Shown one piece after another: positions 44,114 through 52,310 of a stretch of 64,000 nucleotides of DNA. The notes beneath the pieces are model-generated. The model saw only the letters and a list, made by a program, of their open reading frames with translations. It did not search any database and was not told the DNA's origin. The stretch is from an uncultured Fluviicola sp. GTDB lineage: Bacteria > Bacteroidota > Bacteroidia > Flavobacteriales_D > Crocinitomicaceae. Every line of letters begins with the position of its first letter. The first letter of the stretch is position 1. Made by a program: the position numbers and the translations under genes. The stretch covers positions 124,001 through 188,000 of the forward strand of contig CAJVYC010000001.1 in the NCBI GenBank assembly GCA_913009205.1, in the 5' to 3' direction.

Positions 44114-44536
44114 CTAAAGATCGTCTGGTAATTCAATTGTTTTAAATTCTTTTTGTCTTGGTTTCAACTGATCGATGAAAACAATTTTGAATTTTTCGCC
44201 ATCAACAGTATGAATCATTTCAGAAATTCCATTAATAATAGCGGGTGACAATTTCTTTGAATTGTAGAATTTAGCATCTAGTAGTTCGTACGTGTTATCA
44301 TCATATTGAAGAAATACAGAAACAATCTTTCCGTTTTCAACACGGGTCTTACCGCTAATACAGCGCGACCCGCCATCTTCAAAGTATGAGAGATAAACAT
44401 TTCTGTGCATGTCATCCGAAACAGAATGTGAACCTCTAGCGTCAAAAGCTTTTTGTAATCTTGTGAAGCAATCTTGAGATGTTGCCGACATAGATAATAG
44501 CACCCCAAAGAAAATTAATAATATTGTTTTTTTCAT
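44114..44536 (-). CDS. Small exported protein of unknown function
   Basis: A 140-residue protein with a signal peptide (MKKTILLIFFGVLLSMSATSQ). The mature part is a compact alpha/beta domain (CFTRLQKAFDARGSHSV, then GSRCISGKTRVENGKIV) with two cysteines that could form a disulfide. The ATG at 44536 gives a clean signal peptide; another lies three codons upstream. A TATATTTG box (44576-44569, minus) and a GAGCTcaAGCTC palindrome lie upstream. Family not recognised. Confidence 0.72.
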   Translation of the reverse strand: MKKTILLIFFGVLLSMSATSQDCFTRLQKAFDARGSHSVSDDMHRNVYLSYFEDGGSRCISGKTRVENGKIVSVFLQYDDNTYELLDAKFYNSKKLSPAIINGISEMIHTVDGEKFKIVFIDQLKPRQKEFKTIELPDDL

Positions 44537-44568
44537 ATTTAGCATTTTTTGAGCTCAAGCTCGAGTTT

Positions 44569-44576
44569 CAAATATA
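44569..44576 (-). promoter_or_regulatory. -7 promoter box of the small exported protein gene
   Basis: TATATTTG on the minus strand matches TAnnTTTG. It lies 32 bases before the ATG, with a 5-bp inverted repeat (44551-44562) between, which could be an operator or leader hairpin. Confidence 0.35.
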
Positions 44577-44642
44577 GCAAGTTTGGTTTAATTTTTGCCG
44601 CCTACTATTTAATTTCTTTATTTTGTGACAAATTCAATTTCG

Positions 44643-45212
44643 ATGAGTGAAAACCAAATAGCAGACCAATTTTCCCAATCTTTGAAAATTTTGCAATTAT
44701 TTAACAATTCAGAAAACATTGCAAAAATTACAAAAGCGGGTGATATCATGACTTCCAGCATAAAAGATGGAAGCAAAATAATCAGTTGTGGAAATGGCGG
44801 CTCAATGTCTGACGCAATGCATTTTGCAGAAGAATTGACTGGACGCTTCAGAGACGACCGACCTTCAATCGCTGCTTTATCAATTTCTGACCCCAGTCAT
44901 ATTACCTGTGTTGGAAATGATTATGGCTTTGATTCTATTTTTTCTCGATACATTGAGGGTGTTGGAAAACCGGGTGACGTTTTGCTTGCAATATCAACTT
45001 CTGGAAATTCTAAGAATGTGATTAACGCAATTAATGAAGCAAAAAGAAAAGGTATGGCAGTCATTGGGTTGACAGGAAAAACTGGAGGCGAAATGGCAAA
45101 TCTTTGCGATGTTGAAATTAGAGCACCTCATTCTGAGTATGCAGATCGAGCTCAAGAGATCCATATTAAGGTGATTCATTCACTTATCGGTTACATTGAA
45201 AATAATATCTAA
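44643..45212 (+). CDS. gmhA: Phosphoheptose isomerase (sedoheptulose-7-phosphate isomerase)
   Basis: A 189-residue SIS-domain enzyme that makes heptose 7-phosphate for LPS core heptose. It has [22 protein letters not shown], which matches the GmhA active-site region with the catalytic Glu, then [15 protein letters not shown] and [21 protein letters not shown] with the catalytic His. The ATG at 44643 is preferred over a GTG at 44625, as the GTG would overlap a likely promoter element. Length is normal (about 190). Confidence 0.92.
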   Translation: MSENQIADQFSQSLKILQLFNNSENIAKITKAGDIMTSSIKDGSKIISCGNGGSMSDAMHFAEELTGRFRDDRPSIAALSISDPSHITCVGNDYGFDSIFSRYIEGVGKPGDVLLAISTSGNSKNVINAINEAKRKGMAVIGLTGKTGGEMANLCDVEIRAPHSEYADRAQEIHIKVIHSLIGYIENNI

Positions 45213-45271
45213 AAACCAACGAAACACGACAACGAATTAATTACATTTGCAGCGAAATTTTATCAAGAACA

Positions 45272-45694
45272 ATGGGAACAATTGCACAACAATTTGAGTC
45301 AGGAGGACAAAGCTCTGACAAAGGAATATTTAACAACTTAGTGATGCTTGCGCGTGTTGACGGAACTGTTGACGATACGGAACAAGATTTATTGAATCGA
45401 ATTGCACACCGTTTGTCTTTAACTGATGAACAAGTGAGTGAAATACTTGAAAACCCTAATAATTACCCAATGATTCCACCTTCAGGAAAAGAAGATAGAA
45501 TTGAGCGCTTTGTTCAGTTCATTGAAATGATCTGTATCGATGGAGTAATTGACGCTAAAGAAGAAAAACTAGCAAACAAATACGGAATTGCTTTGGGTTA
45601 TAAATCTGAACAAGTTATTGAATTAGAGGCTATAATTATAGACAAACTTAAGGCAGGAGTAGAAGCAAATGAAATTATCGCTTCATTGATGTAA
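45272..45694 (+). CDS. TerB-like protein
   Basis: A 140-residue helical cytosolic protein. The TerB pattern shows as two related halves with acidic loops: ARVDGTVDDTEQDLLNRIAHRL and CIDGVIDAKEEKLANKYGIA. TerB domains bind metal and occur in stress and phage-response systems, but stand-alone TerB proteins lack a defined role. A -7-like TACATTTG lies at 45242-45249. A strong terminator follows. Confidence 0.8.
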   Translation: MGTIAQQFESGGQSSDKGIFNNLVMLARVDGTVDDTEQDLLNRIAHRLSLTDEQVSEILENPNNYPMIPPSGKEDRIERFVQFIEMICIDGVIDAKEEKLANKYGIALGYKSEQVIELEAIIIDKLKAGVEANEIIASLM

Positions 45695-45714
45695 AATTAC
45701 ACTTCTTTATTTTG

Positions 45715-45746
45715 AGCCGTTCTAATGCAAATTAGAGCGGCTTTTT
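45715..45746 (+). terminator. Intrinsic terminator after the TerB-like gene
   Basis: A 12-bp stem (45715-45726 with 45731-45742, with one G-U pair) around a GCAA tetraloop, followed by TTTT. It lies 20 bases past the stop codon. Confidence 0.92.
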
Positions 45747-45818
45747 AATTGTAAACAAGTTGTTGAAAACTCCACATCCTTATTGTACTGGAAACCGTTT
45801 TCGATGGATTAAATTCCG

Positions 45819-45826
45819 TAAATTTG
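45819..45826 (+). promoter_or_regulatory. -7 promoter box of the Fur-family gene
   Basis: TAAATTTG matches TAnnTTTG. It overlaps a TTG that would start a longer frame at 45824, so the downstream ATG at 45845 is the better start. No TTG at the -33 distance. Confidence 0.45.
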
Positions 45827-45844
45827 TCACTTACTGAATTTGAA

Positions 45845-46294
45845 ATGGTTCAAGAGGAATTACAGACTAAAGTAAAAAGCATCTTCTCCGCATACCTGGA
45901 GCAAAATGGACACAGAAAAACACCTGAACGATTCGCCATACTCTCTGAAATTTATAACTACGAAGGACACTTTGATATTGAGTCTCTTTATGTTGAAATG
46001 AAAAATCAGAATTATCGAGTTTCGCGAGCAACGCTTTACAACACGATAGAACTTTTATTGGCTTGTAACCTTGTTAGAAAGCACCAGTTCGGTAAAAACA
46101 TCGCACAATTTGAAAAAGCACACGGTTCTAAACAGCACGATCATGTTGTTTTAACCGATACGGGTGAATTGCTTGAGTTTTGCGACCCAAGAATCCAAAA
46201 TATTAAATCAACGATTGAAGAAATTTTTGATATTGAAATCCAACACCACTCGTTGTATTTCTATGGCGTAAGAAAAGGAACTAAAAAGAAATAA
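45845..46294 (+). CDS. Fur family transcriptional regulator lacking the structural zinc CxxC
   Basis: A 149-residue DNA-binding repressor. The winged helix contains [15 protein letters not shown] and [16 protein letters not shown]. The dimerisation half has [23 protein letters not shown] and ends [16 protein letters not shown]. Classical Fur and PerR carry two CxxC pairs for structural zinc; here the first is replaced by LTDT and the second is absent. This form is common in Bacteroidota. Whether it senses iron, another metal or peroxide cannot be told. It precedes STAS, purA and the OstA-like gene, with only a TTG start separating it from STAS. Confidence 0.86.
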   Translation: MVQEELQTKVKSIFSAYLEQNGHRKTPERFAILSEIYNYEGHFDIESLYVEMKNQNYRVSRATLYNTIELLLACNLVRKHQFGKNIAQFEKAHGSKQHDHVVLTDTGELLEFCDPRIQNIKSTIEEIFDIEIQHHSLYFYGVRKGTKKK

Positions 46295-46295
46295 T

Positions 46296-46649
46296 TTGAC
46301 TTTAGAATTTGACATAAACATCGAAGATCCTGTTATTACTTATTCTTTAGCAGGAAAAATTACCTCAGACGACGATTTCGAGGAATTAGAGAAATTTGTA
46401 TTTGATCACTTGAATCAAAATTATTTCAGAATCATTTTTGATTTAGCAGAATTGACCCACACAAACTCATCCGGAATTGGATTCTTTATGAGAACGCTCA
46501 CAAAAGCGAGAATTTTAGGGGGAGATTTGGTTTTATTAAGAATTGAGGGAAACGTTAAGAAGATATTTGAAATAGCGAAGTTAGATGAGGTCTACACTAT
46601 CCATACGAATAAAGAAGAAGCATTAAATCACTTTAAGCAAATACAATGA
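46296..46649 (+). CDS. STAS domain protein (anti-anti-sigma-like), TTG start
   Basis: A 117-residue single STAS domain of the SpoIIAA/RsbV type. The phosphorylation-site region is LTHTNSSGIGFFMRTL, with two adjacent candidate Ser residues. No ATG is available at the N terminus, and the TTG at 46296 sits one base after the Fur stop codon. Its stop overlaps the purA ATG (ATGA). STAS proteins usually pair with serine kinases and phosphatases; none is present in this window. Confidence 0.82.
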   Translation: MTLEFDINIEDPVITYSLAGKITSDDDFEELEKFVFDHLNQNYFRIIFDLAELTHTNSSGIGFFMRTLTKARILGGDLVLLRIEGNVKKIFEIAKLDEVYTIHTNKEEALNHFKQIQ

Positions 46650-47935
46650 AAGTAGACGTATTACTCGGTTTACAATGGGGAGACGAAGGCAAAGGAAAAA
46701 TTGTCGATGTATTGACTCCTAAGTACGACATTATCGCGCGTTTTCAAGGAGGGCCAAATGCTGGTCACACACTTGAGTTCAATGGCATCAAACACGTTTT
46801 GCATACGATCCCGTCTGGAATTTTTAGAGATGGAGTTATGAACTTGATTGGAAACGGTGTCGTTATCGATCCTGTAATTTTCCAAGGAGAGTTGGACAAA
46901 TTAGAGCCGTTCAACATTGATTACAAATCAAGATTATTGATATCTAAGAAAGCACACCTTATTCTTCCAACACATCGCCTTCTTGATGCAGCATCAGAAG
47001 CAGCAAAAGGAAAAGATAAAATTGGTTCGACATTGAAAGGTATCGGCCCAACTTATATGGATAAAACCGGAAGAAACGGATTGCGTGTTGGAGATATCTA
47101 TTCGCCGAATTTCAAAGAAAAATACAAAGCGCTCGTTGAAAAGCACAAACAAATGCTTAAGCGATATAAAGATTTTAATTATGATCTTTCTGAACTCGAA
47201 GGTCCTTGGATGGCGGCGATTGAATTATTGAAAGAATTGGAAGCTGTGGATAGCGAACAATACATCAACGATGCGATCAAAGCGGGTAAGAAGGTCCTGG
47301 CTGAAGGTGCTCAAGGAACAATGCTTGATATTGACTTCGGAACATATCCATTCGTCACTTCGTCAAACACTGTTACAGCTGGTACTTGCACCGGTTTAGG
47401 TGTTGCTCCAACGAAAATTGGAAATGTAATTGGAATTTTCAAAGCCTATTGCACAAGAGTTGGTAGTGGTCCTTTCCCTACTGAACTTGAAGATGAAGTT
47501 GGTGAGAAAATTAGAAAAGAAGGATCTGAATTTGGAGCAACTACGGGACGTCCTAGAAGATGTGGATGGGTTGATTTACCGCAATTGAAATATGCGATTA
47601 TGATCAATGGTGCATCTGAGCTATCAATGATGAAAGCAGATGTTTTAGATAATTTCGATACGATTCGTGTTTGCACGCATTACTTAATTGGCGAAGAGAG
47701 ATACGATTACTTCCCTTACGACGTTAATGACGTTGAAGTTGTTCCTGTATATGAAGACATCAAAGGTTGGAATTGTGACACGACGAAGTTAACTTCGATT
47801 AATGAAGCTCCTGCTGAGTTGAAAGCATACGTTGAATATTTGGAACGCAATTTGGAAGTTCCAATTACAGTTGTATCAGTTGGACCTGACAGAACGCAAA
47901 CATTAGAAAACAAAGAGAATAAAGTACTCGCTTGA
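46646..47935 (+). CDS. purA: Adenylosuccinate synthetase
   Basis: A 429-residue enzyme joining IMP and aspartate with GTP, the first step toward AMP. The N-terminal GLQWGDEGKGKIVD loop, GGPNAGHT, GIGPTYMDK, EGAQGTMLDIDFGTYPFVTSS and TTGRPRRCGW are in the canonical order. Length is normal (E. coli 432). It overlaps STAS by four bases, and its stop overlaps the TTG start of the OstA-like gene. Confidence 0.97.
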   Translation: MKVDVLLGLQWGDEGKGKIVDVLTPKYDIIARFQGGPNAGHTLEFNGIKHVLHTIPSGIFRDGVMNLIGNGVVIDPVIFQGELDKLEPFNIDYKSRLLISKKAHLILPTHRLLDAASEAAKGKDKIGSTLKGIGPTYMDKTGRNGLRVGDIYSPNFKEKYKALVEKHKQMLKRYKDFNYDLSELEGPWMAAIELLKELEAVDSEQYINDAIKAGKKVLAEGAQGTMLDIDFGTYPFVTSSNTVTAGTCTGLGVAPTKIGNVIGIFKAYCTRVGSGPFPTELEDEVGEKIRKEGSEFGATTGRPRRCGWVDLPQLKYAIMINGASELSMMKADVLDNFDTIRVCTHYLIGEERYDYFPYDVNDVEVVPVYEDIKGWNCDTTKLTSINEAPAELKAYVEYLERNLEVPITVVSVGPDRTQTLENKENKVLA

Positions 47936-49518
47936 ATTTAAAATTCAACATATTGAAAAGTGCGCTTATTTTTAGCGCACTTTTTTTGCATACAGCCATT
48001 GGCTTTGGGCAAGATGATATTCTGGAACTTTTACCAGGGTCTGACTTTGTTGAATTCAGTAATAAAAGAGCCTACCATCGACTTGTTGGAAACGTTCATT
48101 TCACCTACCAAGGAAACGAAATGTTTTGCGACTCTGCTCATTACTATGAAAAGGCGAAAATTGTTAGAGCTTATGGAAAAGTCCATATCAACAAAAGAGA
48201 TACCTTAAATCTGTTTTGCGATTCCTTGTATTACAATGGTAAAAGGCGAAAAGCAACACTCTGGGGCAATGTTCGCGTACGCGACAATGAGTTCAAACTT
48301 ACGACAGACACGCTTGAATACAACGCAAAAAAAGGCCAAGCCTATTACCAACATGGCGGTAAGGTGCAAAGCATTAAATCCAATGAAGTTTTAACGAGCA
48401 AGATTGGCTATTTTCATCCTGAAACAAAGAATTTCTTTTTTAATAAAGACGTCGTCTACAAAGGTCCCGATATGAATATGACCACGGATACATTGCGCTA
48501 TCTGTATAGTCAGAAAAAAACCTATTTCTTAGGCCCCACCAATATTGAAGTAAAAGAAACCACGATGTATTGTGAATCCGGATGGTACAATACAGAGACG
48601 GAAGAAGGCTCACTCCAAAAAAACGCGTGGATTGCGAGAGAATCAGATTACATTTCTGGCGACACCTTATTGTACAAGCCGAGCGAGGGTGAATACATTG
48701 GCTATGGAAATGTTTATTACATGGATTCCGTTCAAAATATTTCATTCAATAGTGACTATGCCTACTCTTCTGACACCTTGAATTTCTCGCTTTTAACAGG
48801 GCATGCCTATGCTACGAAGATTATGCAAGATGACACCTTGAATATTCATGCAGACACACTATTTAGCTATAAATCAGACAGTTTAGAAATTATAAAAGCT
48901 TACCATGGAGCTAGAATCTTTTCGCGTGAATTCCAAGGCCGAGCAGATAGTATTATCTATAACAAAGTCGGAGGTAAAATTGAAATGCATTACTCGCCAA
49001 TCGTTTGGGCTAAAACGGCAGAATTGAAAGGAACTTTTATTGATGTTGATTTAAACGACTCATTGGTCGAGCACATTAACATTTATGACAATGCGACTAT
49101 TTTAATGGAGGTTGCACCCGTATTGTATTACAATCAAATTGGGGGAATGAACATCATCGCTGATTTTAAAGACAATGATTTGTACCAGGCAACTGTCGTT
49201 GGAAATGCAATGACAGTATCATTTCCAGAGGACAATAAAGTCGGAGATACAACAACTACGGTTACCCGAATGGGAATGAATCGGTTGTATTCAAGTCGTT
49301 TGAGGATTGACATTGACAGTAATGAAATTACCGGAGTAACGTATATCGACCAACCCGACGGGGCATTTTATCCAATGGGTCAAATTGTAAAGTCAGAACA
49401 ATTCATTCCAGGATTTGATTGGAAAGAGGCGCTTCGCCCGAAAAAAATGGAAGATATCTTCCGAGAAGATGTTATCGAAGTTGAAGAGAAAAAAGACGAA
49501 AGCAGCCTTGAAAACTAG
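47932..49518 (+). CDS. OstA/LptA-like exported protein
   Basis: A 528-residue protein with a signal peptide (about MNLKFNILKSALIFSALFLH...GFGQ). The body has repeated OstA-type strands with the pattern of aspartate-threonine-leucine turns (for example DSAHYYEKAKIVRAYGKVHI, DTLNLFCDSLYYNG, TLEYNAKKGQAYY). This is the periplasmic beta-jellyroll of LptA/LptD-N, which carries LPS to the outer membrane. Bacteroidota have such long OstA proteins. It starts with TTG overlapping the purA stop, and there is no better start because the signal peptide must include codons 8-25. Confidence 0.85.
   Translation: MNLKFNILKSALIFSALFLHTAIGFGQDDILELLPGSDFVEFSNKRAYHRLVGNVHFTYQGNEMFCDSAHYYEKAKIVRAYGKVHINKRDTLNLFCDSLYYNGKRRKATLWGNVRVRDNEFKLTTDTLEYNAKKGQAYYQHGGKVQSIKSNEVLTSKIGYFHPETKNFFFNKDVVYKGPDMNMTTDTLRYLYSQKKTYFLGPTNIEVKETTMYCESGWYNTETEEGSLQKNAWIARESDYISGDTLLYKPSEGEYIGYGNVYYMDSVQNISFNSDYAYSSDTLNFSLLTGHAYATKIMQDDTLNIHADTLFSYKSDSLEIIKAYHGARIFSREFQGRADSIIYNKVGGKIEMHYSPIVWAKTAELKGTFIDVDLNDSLVEHINIYDNATILMEVAPVLYYNQIGGMNIIADFKDNDLYQATVVGNAMTVSFPEDNKVGDTTTTVTRMGMNRLYSSRLRIDIDSNEITGVTYIDQPDGAFYPMGQIVKSEQFIPGFDWKEALRPKKMEDIFREDVIEVEEKKDESSLEN
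47956..47987 (+). terminator. Terminator-like hairpin overlapping the OstA-like signal peptide codons
   Basis: A perfect 11-bp stem (47956-47966 with 47974-47984) and a 7-base loop followed by more T, 21 bases past the purA stop codon. By structure it is a strong intrinsic terminator. It lies within codons 9-19 of the OstA-like frame and encodes the hydrophobic core of its signal peptide. Confidence 0.7.
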
Positions 49519-49785
49519 CTCGTCTATTCCCTTGAGTTTTCCGAATCTTTAATTAAAGCAGAATCGACCCATTTCATATTTGAACTGGAAATCACAATTT
49601 CAAAGCGATCTAAAATAATTTAAATGGATTCTCTGCTCCTTTATATTCCTCATTCTTCCTAGAAAAGGAAATTTTTCGTTCTTTTTAACTAAGTAAAAAG
49701 GACAAAGAACATTTTTATCTCTAGTGCTGCGCGATACAATCAAGCAAGAATATGTAAATCATCAAACAAAAGAACAAAAAAGGAT
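49519..49785. other. AT-rich intergenic stretch between convergent genes
   Basis: About 270 bases between the OstA-like gene and a leftward lipoprotein gene. A 7-bp inverted pair (GTTCTTT / AAAGAAC) near 49679-49710 could form a weak hairpin. No gene or RNA was recognised. Confidence 0.35.
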
Positions 49786-50094
49786 TTACTCACACTCTAA
49801 ATCAGCGCTTCTAAAGTAGTTTAGAATTTCGATACGGCTTTCAAACTCTTGATCAACCAAAGTTGCACAATCATTCAGCTCTTCCTCATTCAATTTGTAA
49901 AAATCCTTCAACATTTTATAATTAACTGAATCTAAATACGAAGGATCAATTAGTTCCGTAACTGTCGAATCGTAATCACGCACAAATTGCTGGCAATCGC
50001 ATAAATTTTGAGCCACATTTATTTCGTCATTTTTTGTTCGCGTGCATGAGATTAAGACAAATACTGCGATTCCAAAAAGAAAAATTTTCATCAT
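49786..50094 (-). CDS. Small lipoprotein of unknown function
   Basis: A 102-residue lipoprotein. The signal sequence MMKIFLFGIAVFVLISC ends with a lipobox whose Cys at residue 17 would be acylated. The mature part is helical and acidic, with a CDCQQF pair and another Cys later. Two adjacent ATG codons are possible; the first overlaps the relA/spoT stop by one base. I do not recognise the family. Confidence 0.75.
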   Translation of the reverse strand: MMKIFLFGIAVFVLISCTRTKNDEINVAQNLCDCQQFVRDYDSTVTELIDPSYLDSVNYKMLKDFYKLNEEELNDCATLVDQEFESRIEILNYFRSADLECE

Positions 50095-52310
50095 TATTCA
50101 GAAATTTTACGTGAAACCCGCTGCACTCCTTCAACCTGCTCAAACTTGGTCATCAGTTGATTCAAATGCTCTGTATCATAAACCATCACTTTCATATTTC
50201 CTTCGAAAATTCCATCTTCAGTTTCGAAGGAAATTGATTTCATATTGATATTGTGCTGGTTTGAAATGATCTCTGTAATTCGATTCACAATTCCCATGCG
50301 GTCAATTCCACGAACCACAATTGAAGCAAGGTTCTCTTTGCGTTCCTTACTTTTCCAACGCGCCTTAATGCATCTATACGCCATTTTAGACATCAAATGC
50401 TCAGCATTGGAACAATTGTATCGGTGTATTTTAATTCCCTCGCTAATTGTAATGAATCCGAAAACATCATCGCCAGGAATTGGGCTACAACAAGCGGCCA
50501 TTCTGTAATCAATGTCTTTGAAATCTTCACCAATAATTATCGTATCCGCTTTCTGATTCACTTTTGAAATCGCACTATCTCTTTTTCTAGCTTTTCTCGG
50601 CTTGGCAATCTTTTTTTCCAAATTAAGAATCCCTGCCTTGTTCTCAATTTCTCGAAGTTTCGACAGGTCAATCTTCCCTTTCGCTATTTGAAAGTACAAC
50701 TCAGTTGCCGTTGAAATTTTATAATACTTTTCAAGAACAGTTACATTGTCTCCAATAAATCGAATGTTGTGTTGTTTGAACTTTCGCGTTAAAATTTCCT
50801 TACCATCTTTGGCAATGATTTTTCGCTCTTCATTCAGCGATGACTTAATTTTTTGCTTGGCTCTTGCTGTCGCAACGAATTTAAGCCATTCCTCATTAGG
50901 CTTTTGCTTGGATGAGGTTATAATTGCTACTTGATCGCCACTTTGCAATTCATAACTCAGCGGCATCAATTTATTGTTCACTTTAGCGCCGATACACTTA
51001 TCACCAATATCGGTGTGAATATCGTAGGCAAAATCCAAAATGGTTGAACTCGTTGGAAGAACACGCAAATCTCCCTTTGGAGTAAAAATGTAGATCTCTT
51101 CCGTGAACAGGTTCAATTTGAACTCGTTAATGAAATCCATCGCGCTCACATCAGGACTCTCCATCAAGTCGCGAATTTCAGAAATCCAACGGTCAAATTT
51201 ACTTTCATTCGATTTAGATTCTTTATATCGATAATGCGCTGCAAGTCCCTTCTCTGCAATTTCATCCATTCGAGAAGAACGAATTTGAACCTCAACCCAT
51301 TTACCAGTTGGCGACATTACCGTTGTGTGCAGCGATTCATATCCGTTAGCTCTAGGCGTCGAAATCCAATCGCGCAGACGATCAGGACTCGGTTGATAGA
51401 AATCGGTTACGATACTGTAGATTCTCCAACAATCAGGCTTCTCGAATTCAGGCGGCGTTTCAACAATAATTCGAATGGCGAAAATGTCGTATACCTCTTC
51501 AAAAGGAACACCTTTCGTTTTAATTTTTCGAGCAATCGAAGAAATAGATTTGGTTCTAACTTTGACTTTATAAATGTAGCCTTCGTGGGTAAGTGCTTCA
51601 CGAATAGGGTTTACAAATTTTCGAACGAAACGATCTCTTACATCTTTCGTCGATTTTAATTTTGTTTGAATGTCTTGGTAAATATCAGGCTCCGTATATC
51701 TAAAAGCAAGATCTTCCAATTCATTTTTAACGGTATAGATACCCAAACGATGTGCCAGCGGTGCGTACAAAAACTTCGTCTCCGAAGCAATCTTTATTTG
51801 TTTGTCCTGACGCATCGAAGCAAGTGTTCGCATGTTGTGCAAACGATCGGCGAGTTTAATTAGAACCACACGAATATCATCAGATATCGTAAGAATCATT
51901 TTTCTGAAGTTCTCCGCTTGTACAGATGCATTTTTATCAAATACTTCTGGAATCTTGGTTAATCCGTCGATGATTAATCTGACTTTTTCGCCAAATAAAT
52001 CTTCAACGTCTTCAAGTGTAATATGCGTATCCTCAACCGTATCGTGCAACAATGCACAAACAACCGCGGTAGCACCAAGTCCCATTTCATCGACACAAAT
52101 TCGTGCCACGGCAATTGGATGAAAAATATAAGGTTCACCAGATTTTCGACGCATTTCTTTGTGTGCATCAACTGCAACATCAAATGCCTTTCGAATAATT
52201 GCAGTATCTTCTTTGGTTCGGTCTTTTAAAGCACGAAGTAGTCCGCGGAAAGCATTTAAGATCTCCTTGCGTTCTTTTTCTAAATCGATATGAGCTGGAA
52301 CTTCTGACAT
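50094..52310 (-). CDS. Bifunctional (p)ppGpp synthetase/hydrolase, RelA/SpoT family
   Basis: A 738-residue stringent-response enzyme. Domain order is the HD hydrolase (YIFHPIAVA, then ALLHDTVEDT with His89-Asp90), the synthetase (NGYESLHTTV, EVQIRSSRMDEIAEKGLAAHY), TGS (EEIYIFTPKGDLRVLP), a helical/zinc-finger segment (CCSPIPGDDVFGF) and a C-terminal ACT domain. The intact HD motif indicates that it can both make and degrade ppGpp, as for the usual Bacteroidota Rel/Spo enzyme. It follows the fumarylacetoacetase gene with no gap (TAAATG). Confidence 0.95.
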   Translation of the reverse strand: MSEVPAHIDLEKERKEILNAFRGLLRALKDRTKEDTAIIRKAFDVAVDAHKEMRRKSGEPYIFHPIAVARICVDEMGLGATAVVCALLHDTVEDTHITLEDVEDLFGEKVRLIIDGLTKIPEVFDKNASVQAENFRKMILTISDDIRVVLIKLADRLHNMRTLASMRQDKQIKIASETKFLYAPLAHRLGIYTVKNELEDLAFRYTEPDIYQDIQTKLKSTKDVRDRFVRKFVNPIREALTHEGYIYKVKVRTKSISSIARKIKTKGVPFEEVYDIFAIRIIVETPPEFEKPDCWRIYSIVTDFYQPSPDRLRDWISTPRANGYESLHTTVMSPTGKWVEVQIRSSRMDEIAEKGLAAHYRYKESKSNESKFDRWISEIRDLMESPDVSAMDFINEFKLNLFTEEIYIFTPKGDLRVLPTSSTILDFAYDIHTDIGDKCIGAKVNNKLMPLSYELQSGDQVAIITSSKQKPNEEWLKFVATARAKQKIKSSLNEERKIIAKDGKEILTRKFKQHNIRFIGDNVTVLEKYYKISTATELYFQIAKGKIDLSKLREIENKAGILNLEKKIAKPRKARKRDSAISKVNQKADTIIIGEDFKDIDYRMAACCSPIPGDDVFGFITISEGIKIHRYNCSNAEHLMSKMAYRCIKARWKSKERKENLASIVVRGIDRMGIVNRITEIISNQHNINMKSISFETEDGIFEGNMKVMVYDTEHLNQLMTKFEQVEGVQRVSRKISE

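Noticed and set aside
45824-45844. TTG start for the Fur-family gene
   Set aside because: The TTG is part of a TAAATTTG promoter box, and the ATG at 45845 gives a normal N terminus.
48440-48745. 101-codon minus-strand frame inside the OstA-like gene
   Set aside because: It is antisense to a well-supported repeat-containing coding region and has no start signals.
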